Shown here: positions 33,208 to 45,700 of the stretch, one piece after another | Layout: each line of letters begins with the position of its first letter | How positions within the stretch are numbered: position 1 is the stretch's first letter | Assembly: GCF_910592395.1 (NCBI RefSeq) | Contig: NC_088323.1 | Span: 868,001-932,000, forward strand | Length of the DNA: 64,000 nt | Source: Lineus longissimus | Taxonomy: Eukaryota; Nemertea; Pilidiophora; Heteronemertea; Lineidae | Direction: 5' to 3' | Notes under the pieces: model-generated | Told to the model about the DNA's origin: nothing | The model's input: only the letters and a program-made list of their open reading frames with translations | Databases searched by the model: none | Program-made: the position numbers and the translations under genes

Positions 33208-36200
33208 ATGCAAATCGAAGATATAGATGATCATACAAAAGCGATGCGAAATGCCATTGGCTCGGATTGTCCTCAAGGAGGCATGAACTTTCAAAAGTCA
33301 GGATACAAAAAGCCGAAATGGAAAGGGAGGCGAAAAGCTACCATAGTTCGTGTTGGGATCTTCTTCCTTGCCTATATTTTCATATTTGTGGGCGTAACGT
33401 ATTTTAGTGGAACAGACACTGGTAAAACAACATATACGTTCCTGAAGGACACCAGTAGTCGTGTGAAGAGGAGTCTAGGGTACCAGTCTTACAGCCAGAC
33501 GAATGTGACTTTCGGTAAGTTATGTTGGCTTTGAAGATTCGAGCTATATTGGTTAATTAGAGTTGATTCTTTTCTCACCATGTTGCTATGACACAGACGA
33601 TCGTGTTTTCGCTTTCGTGAACCGCTGTGAAAATGGTATTTGGAATATCCTGTAATGAGAGCTTAGTGTCAACTTGGAGAGTCATCCTCTCTATTATGAT
33701 CACTAAAAGACGTGCACAGACCAGGAGTCGAACCTACGACCACAGAAATGACAGGTGTATCTGTATGTTGATTTGGAACATTGGCCTTCCCACCGCTCAA
33801 CTAATCATTTCCGGCCTATACATCTATTAGCGCCATCTTTTTTGGTATTTGGACACTATGAAGAATGTCGCTTTCAATTTGTCTTGGAAGTTTCACATTG
33901 GTCACTTTTCTTCAGCCAGCTTGTTGCTTTTTATCAACAGAACTAGTAAAACCCAGACATCGACATAACTTTATTAAGTTCGAAATCAATATCGATAGCT
34001 ATTTCTATAGACACTGCGTAAGCAAACTCCTCGACCGAATTTTTAGTTCTAGTTTTTGCTCGATTGCAAAAATAAGGCAGGGGTCAAGTACATGTATGCA
34101 GATCCTTAGGTAATGTATGTTTACGACCGTTAAGATGGATAATGTCAACTGCTGACTTCCGTGATGACCCTATGAAAGACACGACATGGATCACAAATGC
34201 AATGTGATTTTAGCTAATCGAAGAAACCTTATCACCGCTTGTTGGCCCTGGCTCGCCGAGTTGTTTTTTCTCGAACTCTGCACTTGTTGCGGTATCATAG
34301 TGTTACATATCCTCATGGACTTCCACAGCCCTTAGTGCCAAACCCGGTCAAAAACCTTACCGGTATATATTGATATTCTCATCTTGGTTGCTCACTTTCA
34401 GTGACCAGAGTCAACAGCCGCCATCTCCTCGAGTTGAACTGCACACCTCGGGCGATTGACGAATTCCCCGGCGACTTCTTCAGCGACGAGATCAAGAATC
34501 AGGGTGGCATTGTAGTCCATTTCCTCATATCCTTCTACCTCTTCGGGGCGTTGGCTATCGTCTGTGATGACTTCTTCGTGCCTTCATTGGAGCAGATAAG
34601 TGACAGTGAGTGTTGATGGTATCAGCTTCTTATGACCTACATGCACATCATTGCTGTATAGAAGGCAAGCGGTTGATTGTTGACATAAAATTGCCCTGAG
34701 GCTTTCAAAATGTGGCACTGACTTACAATTAGTGAATGAGCAGTCATGCGATTGAGCGTCGTATCAGCGTCTAAGTTAACTGTAAATTTCTTTCGCTTTT
34801 TTTGACAATCAAACTACTTCTGAGGCAATGACGCGTTAGCAAACGTGCAGTCAGCTACGTTATTCACGTCTTTGTTTTGCTTTACAGAGCTTGGCCTTCA
34901 ACCAGATGTTGCTGGCGCCACCTTTATGGCCGCCGGAAGTTCGGCTCCAGAACTGTTTACCTCCATCATTGGTACGAGACAACGTTTTATGATTTTATTT
35001 TATTCTCATCTTCTCCTTCTGTAATTGGGTCAGCCAACTGAAAAGATTGCTGGCTATACCACTGGCCAACGTTTTTAGGTTTTATGCAAGCTGATCATCA
35101 TGCGCCCGGTCATTCAACTCCTCGTCCATCTCTTCCCATTGGTTGTCTAAATCATCGAGCTTCGAGGGTTTAGAATCGAAGAAGCCTCCATCAGTTTTGA
35201 CAAGATAACCACATCAATGCATGCTCTCATACTTCTAGCTTGAACTTTCCAGGCGTCTTTATTTCAAAAAACGATGTCGGCTTGAGTACGATTGTTGGCT
35301 CAGCTATCTTCAACATTCTCTGCATTATTTCCATATGTGGACTATTCGCTGGGATGGTAAGCTAAACAATACACAAGCAGCGATACGCCTTTTACAAGAT
35401 GCTGTGTCCATTTTAGTCTCAAAAGCTTCTCTTAAAAGTTACATATCTAAAGCAATCAATGCTGAGTATATCAGGCTCTCTTTTTTTTTACAAAAGGCTG
35501 TGCCCTTAAAAAAACTTCTCATAAAAGTTAAAATATTGATGCCAGTAAAGTTGAGCATCAGTGTTTCTTTGTGTTGTTATCCATCTAGACTTAACCACAT
35601 AAGAACCTGCTTTACATGTACTTAAAGCTGTCCTAACGATGCGGTGCATTCTTTTAGAACAACACAAAGCGGCTTACTCGGCCAAATCGTGGCTTGGTGC
35701 GAAAGAAAACCGCACATTTTTGTCTTTTTTTTGTGATGAAACGATCTTTCGGGGCTTTAGGGAAGAAATGAAGAGATTATAAAGAAAGAGGAAACATGAG
35801 GCTTATTTTATGAGACGATTTACTTCTCTATTTGGATTCTGATGAATACCACTCAAAGATTTACCTGACTTATATCCATCACACCAGATCTAGATCTCAT
35901 GCAAAGACTTTCATCTCTGGGAATGAAAAACTTTTGCAATGGTAATTCGCAATCATTGCTGTTCCTCTGATAAAAGTGCATGTAATCTTTCGTCGACTCC
36001 AGGTGATCCATCTGACATGGTGGCCGCTATTCCGTGACACGTCCTTTTATGCCCTCAGTGTCTGCGCCCTCATTATCGTTATCAATGACGGACTGGTATA
36101 CTGGTGAGTATGTCCATGGAGGTATAAATAAGATGTCGAACACACCTTGATTGAAATTTGTATGTGGTAAACACAATCAACGAATCAACAGCCGCAGAAA

Positions 36201-38009
36201 GTTTTCAGCATGTTTTGGGCGGACAACTCGTTAAAAGTTAGGTTGAAATTAACACCTGGGCCTTTGCCATGAGATTGGGTTCCAGTCGGATCAAAGGTCA
36301 AATTGCTCTCTTCATCTTCTCCAGGTATGAGGGAATGATCTTCATCCTCATGTACATCATATACATCCTTCTAATGTACTTCAACCGCGGCCTTGAGGCC
36401 TATTTCGTCGCCAAGGTGGCAGGCTGGCGGCGGCACAAGGCGCCCTCGGTCAGAGAGGAAAATGCCGAGACCCAGGCTTTGCTAAACAGCAAAGAATCCC
36501 TATCGACGGACTCCATGAAATACGGTGAAGCGGAGTGCTCGTTTGGAGGAGGTTCGACCAAGGAGAGTGGCACAGGTACATCTAATTGCACACCAAGTAA
36601 AGGTGTGATGAGTAATGGAAGTGGACGTAATGGAGAAGGAGTAATCTTTCCGGCGTTTAGCTTTTACAATGCAGTACATGTATTTTGCTGGTACAGTGGA
36701 ACCCCGGCCGGCGACCACCCCGTACCCTTGAGCCGCGTTCGTTTGCAGTCGAAGTTATACAGTGCTGGTAACAAAGCCTGATAGTCACCTCCGACTATGC
36801 TGCGATTACGGACGTTAAGCTGAATACGACAGACGTGTTTTTCTGACAGCAGGCTGTACTCTGAAGGACAAAAATATTTCTAAGTCAACATTTTTTTTAC
36901 TCGTTTTTTTTCTGCTCAAAATGACGAAACATCATCAGCCCCCCCAAATTTTTTGCTTTGAAAATTTTTCAGAATTTTTGAACTCATGAAAAAATTCAAC
37001 TCTGAAGGATGAAAAAATTTTTGAGTCCAAATATGTTTCACATATTCATTGTTAAGGCAAGACCAAGGTTTACAACCGCTTTCGTTCTCTTTTTCTCTTA
37101 TCCAGAAGACAACATTGAGGAATTCGAATCACCTTTGACCTTCCCAGACACTTGGTTCAAGAGGATCACGTGGATCATTATGCTACCAATGAACTTGGCT
37201 TTCGTGGCAACCATTCCCGACTGCAGAAGGCCCGGATGTTGGCAGAAGCTCTTTCCGTTCACGTTTACTCTGTCCATCGCGTGGATTGCCGTTTGTTCTT
37301 ATATAATGGTGTGGATGGTGACGATCATTGGCGATACTCTGGGCATTCCTGATACGGTGATGGGCTTGACACTCTTGGCTGCGGGGACCAGCGTACCAGA
37401 TGCATTGGCAGGGATCTTTGTAGCCAGAGATGGTAGGTGAAGAGGCCTGCTTTACCCGGGCTGAGTTTTACTAGACTAAACTGCAGAACATAGCACTCAG
37501 TTGAAGGTAACGTAGATTGGCTGAAAGTTATTTTAATGGAGCATATTTTGTCAAGCATAATGACAGATTGCTCCGAAACGTCAAAAGCAGAGCGTGACGA
37601 CCAAGAGTTCGGCAGGTAATGCATAAAGTCAAGTTAGTAAATTTCGGGGACGTTTTATAATTTTTACATTTCCTCCACAGGGTATGGTGACATGGCCGTC
37701 TCCAACGCCGTCGGAAGCAATGTGTTCGACATCTTGGTGTGTCTGGGGTTGCCATGGCTACTCAAGACGACAGCGGTGAATTATGGGAGCGTGGTAGACA
37801 TCAACAGTTCCGGTTTAGTTTATACTGCAATCATGCTCTTATCAACAGTGGTGATATTATTTGGGATGATGCTAATTGTTGGTTGGAAACTCAATAAGAA
37901 GATCGGGATTTTCTTTTTCCTGATATACGTCATTGTGACGGTCTTTGCCTGTTTGTACGAGTTGAATATATTTGGTGAATTTAACCCCCCATCATGTCCA
38001 AAAATATAA
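33208..38009 (+). CDS. K+-dependent Na+/Ca2+ exchanger (NCKX, SLC24 family)
   Basis: Eight coding exons: 33208-33514, 34402-34605, 34888-34971, 35253-35356, 36003-36103, 36325-36575, 37106-37432 and 37681-38009. All phases match, giving about 568 aa. An N-terminal hydrophobic segment (about 45-67) is followed by an extracellular loop with sequon NVT near 98. The alpha-1 repeat is at about 180-200 ([20 protein letters not shown]). A hydrophilic cytoplasmic loop is encoded by exon 6. The alpha-2 repeat is at about 437-477 ([17 protein letters not shown], then [13 protein letters not shown]). The acidic residues of both repeats (E of APEL, D of VPDA, D of NVFD) that coordinate cations in NCKX proteins are present. 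SLC24 proteins exchange 4 Na+ for Ca2+ plus K+ at the plasma or organelle membrane. The sequence is most like the NCKX3/4/5 group, but I cannot choose a paralogue. Confidence 0.95.
33695..33830 (-). mobile_element. tRNA-derived SINE fragment in SLC24 intron 1
   Basis: On the minus strand an A-box-like TTGAGCGGTGGGAAGGCC is followed about 50 bp later by an intact B box, GGTTCGACTCC (plus-strand 33724-33734), then TGGTCTGTGCACG. Spacing and both promoter boxes fit a tRNA head. The expected cloverleaf is not preserved, so it is a SINE or tRNA pseudogene rather than a tRNA gene. Confidence 0.65.
36688..37030 (-). mobile_element. Dispersed repeat, copy A (in SLC24 intron 6)
   Basis: Minus-strand reading gives GCGGCTCAAGGGTACGGGG, ACTATCAGGCTTTGTTACCA and GTCCGTAATCGCAGCATA blocks in the reverse of the order found in copies B (44900-45195) and C (58925-59052). 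The left edge, GTACAGTGGAACCCCGG, resembles the terminal sequence of pogo/Tigger-type DNA transposons and recurs at 58604. A T/A-rich tail with TTCTGCTCAAAATGACGAAA also matches copy B. Confidence 0.6.
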
Positions 38010-38163
38010 CAAAGAGACAGCAAGGACGTTCAGTTTGACTCCTGGTGAGCGCAGTACTGGCTGGAAATATTGGGCGCTCTTCATTCAGATTTTACGGGAG
38101 AAGACAAAGCTTGTCTCCGGGATTATACGAATTCTCTTTGTCCAAATGTTGCCTGGCTTCGAT

Positions 38164-38169
38164 AATAAA
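38164..38169 (+). terminator. Candidate polyadenylation signal for the SLC24 gene
   Basis: This canonical AATAAA lies 155 bp after the stop codon at 38009. The downstream GU-rich element is weak. Confidence 0.35.
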
Positions 38170-41100
38170 AAAGACATCCGTAGATGACAAGGCGAAAGGA
38201 CCTAGTGTAAATTTCTATAAATTGCCGCTGTTTTAATTTTCGGTGTCTGGCAAAGCAATGATTTGCAGAGCTATTATTTCGTAGTCTTGAATCATCGACC
38301 TCCCTTTAGAATGCACCGTTATCCATCTTTCGTACTAAACTTGAAGGCATTTGCCAACTTTGTAACTGCAAAGTGAGGATCACTCTAACTCGTTAGCATT
38401 GTAAATAGTTTGTATGATACTATTGTATTTTGATCAGTAAACTAGGATATAACGAGTAGATGTATTTTCCTTATGATTATTTTGTCGTGTCAAACCACTT
38501 CTACAAAATCGCTCCGGTCATGTACGATGTATAGTGATCGCAATTAGACGTGGCTTGTCGACTAAAGGGAGGGTTAAAGCTGGTCATCAAAGTCGCACTG
38601 AAGGCTTTGTGTTCGAGAAATAGCCTATTTTCACCCTCGACGGAAGTTTAGCCATTTTGTGCATTAGCTATTAGTCCGCTATATCCAAGCAAAGCTTACT
38701 CCTTCCGGCTCCGTAACAATAGATCAAATGACTGATGATGTAATTGGTCTCATTGAGATGCCGTGTCCCTTTCGTTTATCTGTATGTCCCGTATATCTTG
38801 CCCCCTTGGCGACATGATCTTTGATCAACAACTCCTCTGAGTCGAAGACTCCGGTCATTATGATACGATTGGTTCGTCTGAGATACCGACTGCACTCTCG
38901 CCGGAAGAAGGTGGAAGCTGTGGAAGCAGACTATCTTCAGGTATTAAGGAATACTAAGCCCATAGATTACCGGATCTTAGTGTTTCAGGTATTAAGGAAT
39001 AAGCTCATACGATTGCCCGATTTTGATGCTTTCCCGGTAAAATTTCGCGATTTCGTCTGGAAATGTCCTGTCCAAGGGATATTTCGCTGAAGTCTTCCAC
39101 ACCCGTAGTGATTATCGTTATCCGTTTTTGTCGTGATAAGGTAAACATTACTTGACTCGTTCTGTCTCGATCACTGACCAGACACAAAGGAAGGTGTTCA
39201 AGATGGACATGGGTAATCCACCCGCGTCTTGCAAAGCCTCATCAGACTTTGGCAAATGCGATGAGCTGCAGACACATAGGATTCAATTGGGAATAATGGG
39301 CTACCATACATGGCCACCAAATACAAAGGAAAAACCAAAATCAGGACTGATGAAGGATCTACTTCCGGAGCTATGAGGCGACGTGGTAAACTGTTCCAGC
39401 CTCGCATCCAGCAATTTCAGATCTCCGTCAATTCCTGACACGCAAGGTTGGGTTGTCGCTTCGTCTGAACGGAGCGATCGACCACCTAAACATGCCGAAT
39501 GTCACGAGATCTCGCGGGGAGGCACGGGGTTTTACCAGGCTGAAATTGTTCGAAGATTCATTGCCGTCACCTTCCTTTCGAATAAATGTGATGATCCTTG
39601 ACGCTGCTAGCGTCAGCCGAGCGATCAGCCAAGGGATTGAGTAGGGCAATTGAACTAATATATCAATAGCGTATACCCGCGATCACGTACTGAAATCAAC
39701 GTACTTTTGCAAATCGACATTACAAGCAGAAATTTAACGAAATATTTGCTAGTTTTCTTCCCCAGACAGGGAATAGACTGCGAGTCAGATATCACATAAT
39801 GGACAAGAATATCTAGCAATGATATTACCGGTCAGGCTGCTGTAACTTATCATACTCTACCAGAATGTCACAGTAAGTGCGTATGAGGCGAGGTGAACAA
39901 TGGCTGCCTTATTTGCAACAGCATCCCGTCGGCTCGGTGATTAATCATAGAATAATGGAAGATGCGTTTCATTCATCAATTTGCAAGAAAAATAGAAAAA
40001 AATGTTTTATTACCAAACAGAAGCTTTTCTCTGTTAAGACGGTTGATGCAATAAAGGTTACTCAAGATTGGTAGCGGTGTGAAAAATACACTCTCGGAGG
40101 ATAACACTTTTAAGTCTTGCCTCTTCTTTCAAATATCGAGCAAGTACTCCATTTTATCCGAAAAAAACTATTTCGTACAACGTTATAGTTCGACGGGGTC
40201 AAGGTCATATTGAAGCACCCTCGGATTTGGTGAGAATGAACCAAGATGGCGTCGATTCGCTGTGACCCGTATGGAAGAAGTTGGCACGTTTGAACCCAAT
40301 GGAAGCTTTGGTTGAATTCGTTTTTAGATTTATCCTCCTCGTTTGAAGCGTTTCTGTATTTACATCTGTTGAGGAATAATGAAGGCAATTTTCACCTGCA
40401 GTTCTCATAACTCGTTTTAACCAGCTGCGGGTCCCGTCGCGTTTTAATGATATCTTCAGAGAGTTGTAATAAAGAACTCCCTGATATCGTCAAGACCTAT
40501 TAGAATTGCTGCAGCGAAGGTCGTGTCACCAAAAGCTATTTAACTCGTACGGCCATTAGCAGTGGATTCTAAAGTTGGAATCGAATCTTGAATTGGATGG
40601 TATCGGACAATAGAGAAAGGACTTCTCCGAGCCTCGTCGTTGTCACCGAAGACTAATCGATGGGCGACGTTAGTTGCTACATCTCCTGACGATTTTGCGG
40701 CCAATAAAACGCGAGACATCTATCTGAGACATAGTGTGTGGCGGTGGCGTCGGTATCCCACCTTAAAGAGAGAGATTTATTCCTGTGAAGCTGTGAGGAT
40801 TTTATTGACCACTTATCTCAGGTTTGTGATATCGTTTGGAGGCATGTAATCGGACTACCACTTTCACTTAGGAAGCTCGTAGAGGGAAATCGTATGAGAG
40901 TGAGGTAATCATGACCGCTGGGATTGGGCGACAGTTCGAGGTGGACACATCCATAGGTAGGACAATCTTGTAAGTCTACTGACAATTCGGTTGTAAAATC
41001 TATGGGATTTACAATATTTACAAATCACAATAAAAGAGGACAACTCGATTGTGTACAATTTCACACTGCAGACAGTGGGGAGGATAAAGATACGTTTTCC

Positions 41101-41696
41101 AATCTCACATAAAACATAGTACATGAATTTCCACTTATTGCTCAACCGGTCATACTGCAATGGATTCAGTCTCGTTGTGATACGGGCCAAACGATCCACC
41201 GAGTCGCCAAACTGAGGGCGACAATCATCGGATGGTAAGCATGGCCGGAGAATGTGACCAGTGATTTTGTCTTGCCATTGCTTTTCGGAATGAACCACAA
41301 CATTCAAGTGTCTTCTCATGCGCCGCAGGCGACAGACGATAGATATTGAGGCTAATGCCACGCCGCTAAGAACCATGTCATGTCCAGTAGATAAACAAAG
41401 GGGATAGGTCCCTGCATCTAGTGGGAAGAAATTATTGGACGAAGACAGGTAACATAGGTTATGGAAAACCTATAACCAATTCAGGCGTCTCGAAAATCAA
41501 TTTTTAAAAGGTACCCATGAGAATATTGCTCTCACAGACACAGGAGGACGAAACAAATTGATCGGCATTGGTATCTCTTATTCGATCTCATTTTGGTCTA
41601 CATTTTGGTCTACACTCAAAGGCGTTGGGGTCATTCAAAACACCTCTAACCACTGCGTAGGCGTGTCCTATTCATTTGGATACGGAAAGGGGCGAG

Positions 41697-41760
41697 ATGG
41701 TGGATGATTGTGGTGTTGATGAGGATCAAGTCACGGTTACAATCATAGAAAAACAAATCA
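41697..41760 (+). other. Candidate 5' leader exon ending at a strong splice donor
   Basis: The segment ends AAATCA/GTAAGT, a near-consensus donor, and the next good acceptor on this strand (TGTCTTTTTTAG at 42616-42627) opens the exon with the GPI-type orphan's start codon. The open frame from the ATG at 41697 cannot join that exon in frame, so if used it would be an untranslated leader with an upstream ORF. Confidence 0.3.
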
Positions 41761-42723
41761 GTAAGTCGGCCTCCTCGGATCGTTTTATAACGCTACAGTT
41801 GACTTTGTGCCACAGCTGATTTAAAACTCTAACTGACTTAGATGTGGAACTCCATAGTAAGTTCTTTAATAACTGATGATTCAGCTACGGTGCTCTATGA
41901 ACTCTCAGCTGGAATTAGGACCCTGCACACACTGGTCGATTAAGAATTCATACGAACTGCCACGATTTCTTGAGATTTCTACTCCTGAATATTTATGGAT
42001 AGTCATTTTAGATGAGAAGTTCGTTTGATCAACCCGCGGGAGACCATTTAAACATAACACGTGAGTGAACTTCCTCAGTTCGACGGATTTTGCACTCGAA
42101 AGGTAACGAAGTTTTGAATGGCGATAAGTAATTGGAATTTCAAAGTGAAAGCATGCTGCCTGAGGAATAGATAACAGTTTCAGAAACTGACTGTTTGTGC
42201 AAGGAAAAACAAAAAAGCTTTCAGAAATTGGATGATGTAAAGCTTGGTAAGTATCTCACTAAAAATGCCAGCATTACTTCAAATAATAGTGTATGGGGGA
42301 AAGAGTGGATTGCAGAAGAAATCCGTTCCCCGATTGGCGTAATCTGGTAATGTAATAGATAAATGGTTAAAATTCGCTGACGAATGTGTGTATCATTAGA
42401 AATGATCCAGATGTTATTCTGAAGGGAATTTCCAATGATTCCGCTTTAGGATATGATATCATGGAACATACATTATGCTAGTCACGATTTCATGGCATGT
42501 TCATCAGTGATCAAAACAGGCGCATAATCTGTTTTTACCATCAACATCATAATCCAATAACGCAACATCGGTCTAAGTTTAATCATGATGCTCGCGTTGA
42601 TGACCCTTACTTGTATGTCTTTTTTAGGGGTTGGATGTGAAACCTACTTAGAGGGAACACAACGACAATTTGTGCTGAAAGGCTCTACCTCTAGACCTAT
42701 CTTCTATACGAAAGAGCACAACG

Positions 42724-45700
42724 ATGGACCTTCTATTGCCTATGATAATCATATCTGGTAAGTAAAAAAGGTTGTTGTTGTCCCGTTACTTCGTATTTCA
42801 AGGATCTTCCTTCACATCGGCAGTTTCCTGATGTGGGCCCCTTTTGAGGTTACCTCCACTCTCCACCAACACCGCTAGTGGGTAATTTGAATACCTTAAT
42901 ACCCGCTTGGGCCGAGTGTGCATGGACATTTTCGGACCAACTTCTCACGTGCTGTGACAAATGACATCTCCCGAGCGGTCTTTAGTGACACACCCAATAC
43001 CGACAGTCAGGTGTCAATTTCTACTTTTCAGACGATAAAAATCAACCATTGAAATGTATTTTGACTGCTTCTTTCTTGATCCCATCCTCTTAAACCAACA
43101 TGAGGTCTTCCTCAAAGATGTATGCTGGCACTGTGTCAACTCTTCAAACCTTTTCCCCTTGTCCTGTCTAAGGAAGACATCACCTCTAATTGCCTTTCCG
43201 TGTCGGAAATGAAAAGCGGGCTGTTAAAGGAGCTTGTCAAGATTGTTGTCTCGAAGACTCTGTCAGATCAGTCTCGCAGTTGGTGGAAAAGCTGTTTTTA
43301 GCTAGCTCGAGTTGTTATTCAAGATGGGTTTTTTTGTGGATTTTTTCTCGAATGTATCTGCCAATTGTTATTTCTTCGTTTGAGTAGGCCGCCGATGGTA
43401 GAAACAAGGTGCATAAATAATAGACTCTCGCACTGCAGTTGGGGGGGGGGGGGGGGGTGGGGGGGGGGGTTATACCATTATTTTACTTAGGTACTGTAGA
43501 ATTGATATCAGAGGACGAGTTGGCAATATCCAACAAATCCGTCTTGAAAAATCCACAAAATCCGCTTTTTTAGGCCTTCGATGGATTTACTTTCCATTCG
43601 TTAAGTCGGATATGATCTGGCGATGAAAATACTCTCAATCCATCAGCATGGCTCTGGCGACTAATGACTGTTACTAACAAGAAAGTGACATCAGTGGCAT
43701 AGATTACGCCCAAAGCTGCAAGATCTGTGATTTGGAAGTAGTTCACATTCATAAATTCGAGCCACTTTTCTTCAGATATCACAGAAAAAAAAGTGCCAAT
43801 CCATAAACATTGATTGCTGGCGATGACAGTCACTGATACAAACGTGATACACGAGGCATGCAATGGATCTATATATGTCAAAATTCGGAATGAAATCTCG
43901 TTCATAAATCCTGTTTACGATGTCGGTACTTATTATAACTTTTCATCGAATTTATTTGGCCTTAAGTTACTGTTGATATCCTGACGATGACGCGAGATGT
44001 CGGTTAAAAGTGGCATGAAAACTGTACGGATAAAAGATTATACTGTGTAATCTCCATCTCATGCTGCCGCCTCCACTGGAATATGAAACAGCAGATGACA
44101 TTTATCTTACAGAAATGCAAACTCTATCTCTTTTTGTACCCAACATGCCGTGTCATTGCCATACATCAAGAAACTTTGCTACAGTGGCGGTCAGATCAAC
44201 TTACTTTACGACCAATTTCCAGAGTCAATCGCTGTAATATTGTAACTGGTGACGCGACTCCTGGCCTTGGGTAATAATCGCATGCCACGATGCTTACGAA
44301 TTATCAGGATTACTGGTGATTCTGTACTGTTTATGTGATGTATTCATTCATGGTCTATTCTGTTTTGTTTTCCTTCTAAAAAATTGACCTGATTTCCATG
44401 GATGTCTTGTGTTGTTTTTGAGAGATACGTCATCTAGACAAGAATAAGAGATTGGCCCTTGGCCATTAGGATCACAGACCACAACAAGTTGCTTACGAAT
44501 TACAAATGTATCAATATTATCAAGAATAATAAATTCTTGTTATTATATTGTTGTGTTTCTATATGTTTTTATGAGGGTTATGTTACGTGAAATATACTAC
44601 CAGCTTTCAAGCAACGCGCCATTGTTATACCACATGCAGTAACATCCCATACCGAGATATGGTTTTTCTTTCAGCATGATTTCTATTTAATTACAAAAAG
44701 GGACTGATGATGTTTCTTGAGATTGCTGCCCAATTCAAAATCATCCTGCAACTCTCAGAGAGGCCACTCTAAATTAAAACCTTTTTTTAGTACTCAAATA
44801 CGTCCAGTCAGTCCTGACATAAAGTCATCCTTCGCAGTCAATTCAGAGCTTGAAATTAGGTTAAGAGCCTGCGGTCAGACAAAATCGTTTGTCATATTAA
44901 CGTCCGTAATCGCAGCATACACGGAGGTGACTATCAGGCTTTGTTACTAGCACTATAATTACGACTGCAAACGAACGCGGCTCAAGAGACCGATAACGAT
45001 AATAGCTTTTGAACTGATGATGTTTATTCTTTTTTAGCAGAAAAAAATATTTGGACTTATAAATTTTTCATAAGTTCAAAATTCTGAAAAATTTTCAAAG
45101 TCAAAAATTTTTGGGACTGATGATGTTTCTTCATTTTGAGCAGAAAAAAACAATTGAAAAAAATATTTGGACTTAGAAATTTTTTCATCTTTCAGAGTTG
45201 TCTTCACATCACGAGACTTTTGAATGTTTTTGCGTGCAACAAAAGATTTATCTCCGGATGACATGAGGAACAGAATTGTGTTTGAACATGACATCAAAAA
45301 TAAAGGCTATGACACCGGAGTCTTAAATCAGCCGATATTGCATACGAATGTTTGTTTCTGGCTGGCTTTCAACAACAACATCAAAGACTGGAGACCAGCT
45401 GCAAAGTGCTTTTATCACGAGAAGTAAATTAACTATTTAAAAAACGGTCGTGGATGAAATGCAATACATATTCCGTACTGCGTCGTTCGTAGCTCTGCGT
45501 AAGGCTTTTCATCCTGCCTATTGAAATATCAACGATGATGAAAGTCAGCATATATGAGCCACTGGGTCGAATAAACAGCAATATGTCATGAAATCTGCTG
45601 TTTGTGTGCCCGGCTATAACGAACCCAATTTTCAACTTCTTGAGATGAGATTATATTACGCTTACTTAGATATTGCTATTTCTAGAAAGAACTAAGAGAA

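Larger units (their letters stand above)
38010..42627. other. Gene-poor stretch between SLC24 and the GPI-type orphan gene
   Basis: No conserved protein was recognised in 4.6 kb. A candidate SLC24 poly(A) signal (AATAAA, 38164-38169) lies 155 bp after its stop. A 155-codon minus-strand frame at 40909-41376 has no recognised similarity and may be chance. A short candidate leader exon (41697-41760) precedes the next gene. Confidence 0.5.

Noticed and set aside
33695-33830. Functional tRNA gene on the minus strand
   Set aside because: A and B boxes are present but an acceptor stem and cloverleaf cannot be formed, so it is listed as a SINE fragment.
40909-41376. 155-codon minus-strand frame, basic, Cys/Ile-rich
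   Set aside because: The longest unexplained frame between genes, but no family, signal peptide or splice partners were recognised. Chance is plausible, so it was not called.
42628-42757. Frame 0 of this exon (begins GVGCETYLEG) as coding
   Set aside because: It ends in phase 2 while the next exon (48701) is open only after a phase-1 donor. The MDLLLP frame joins correctly and supplies a signal peptide.
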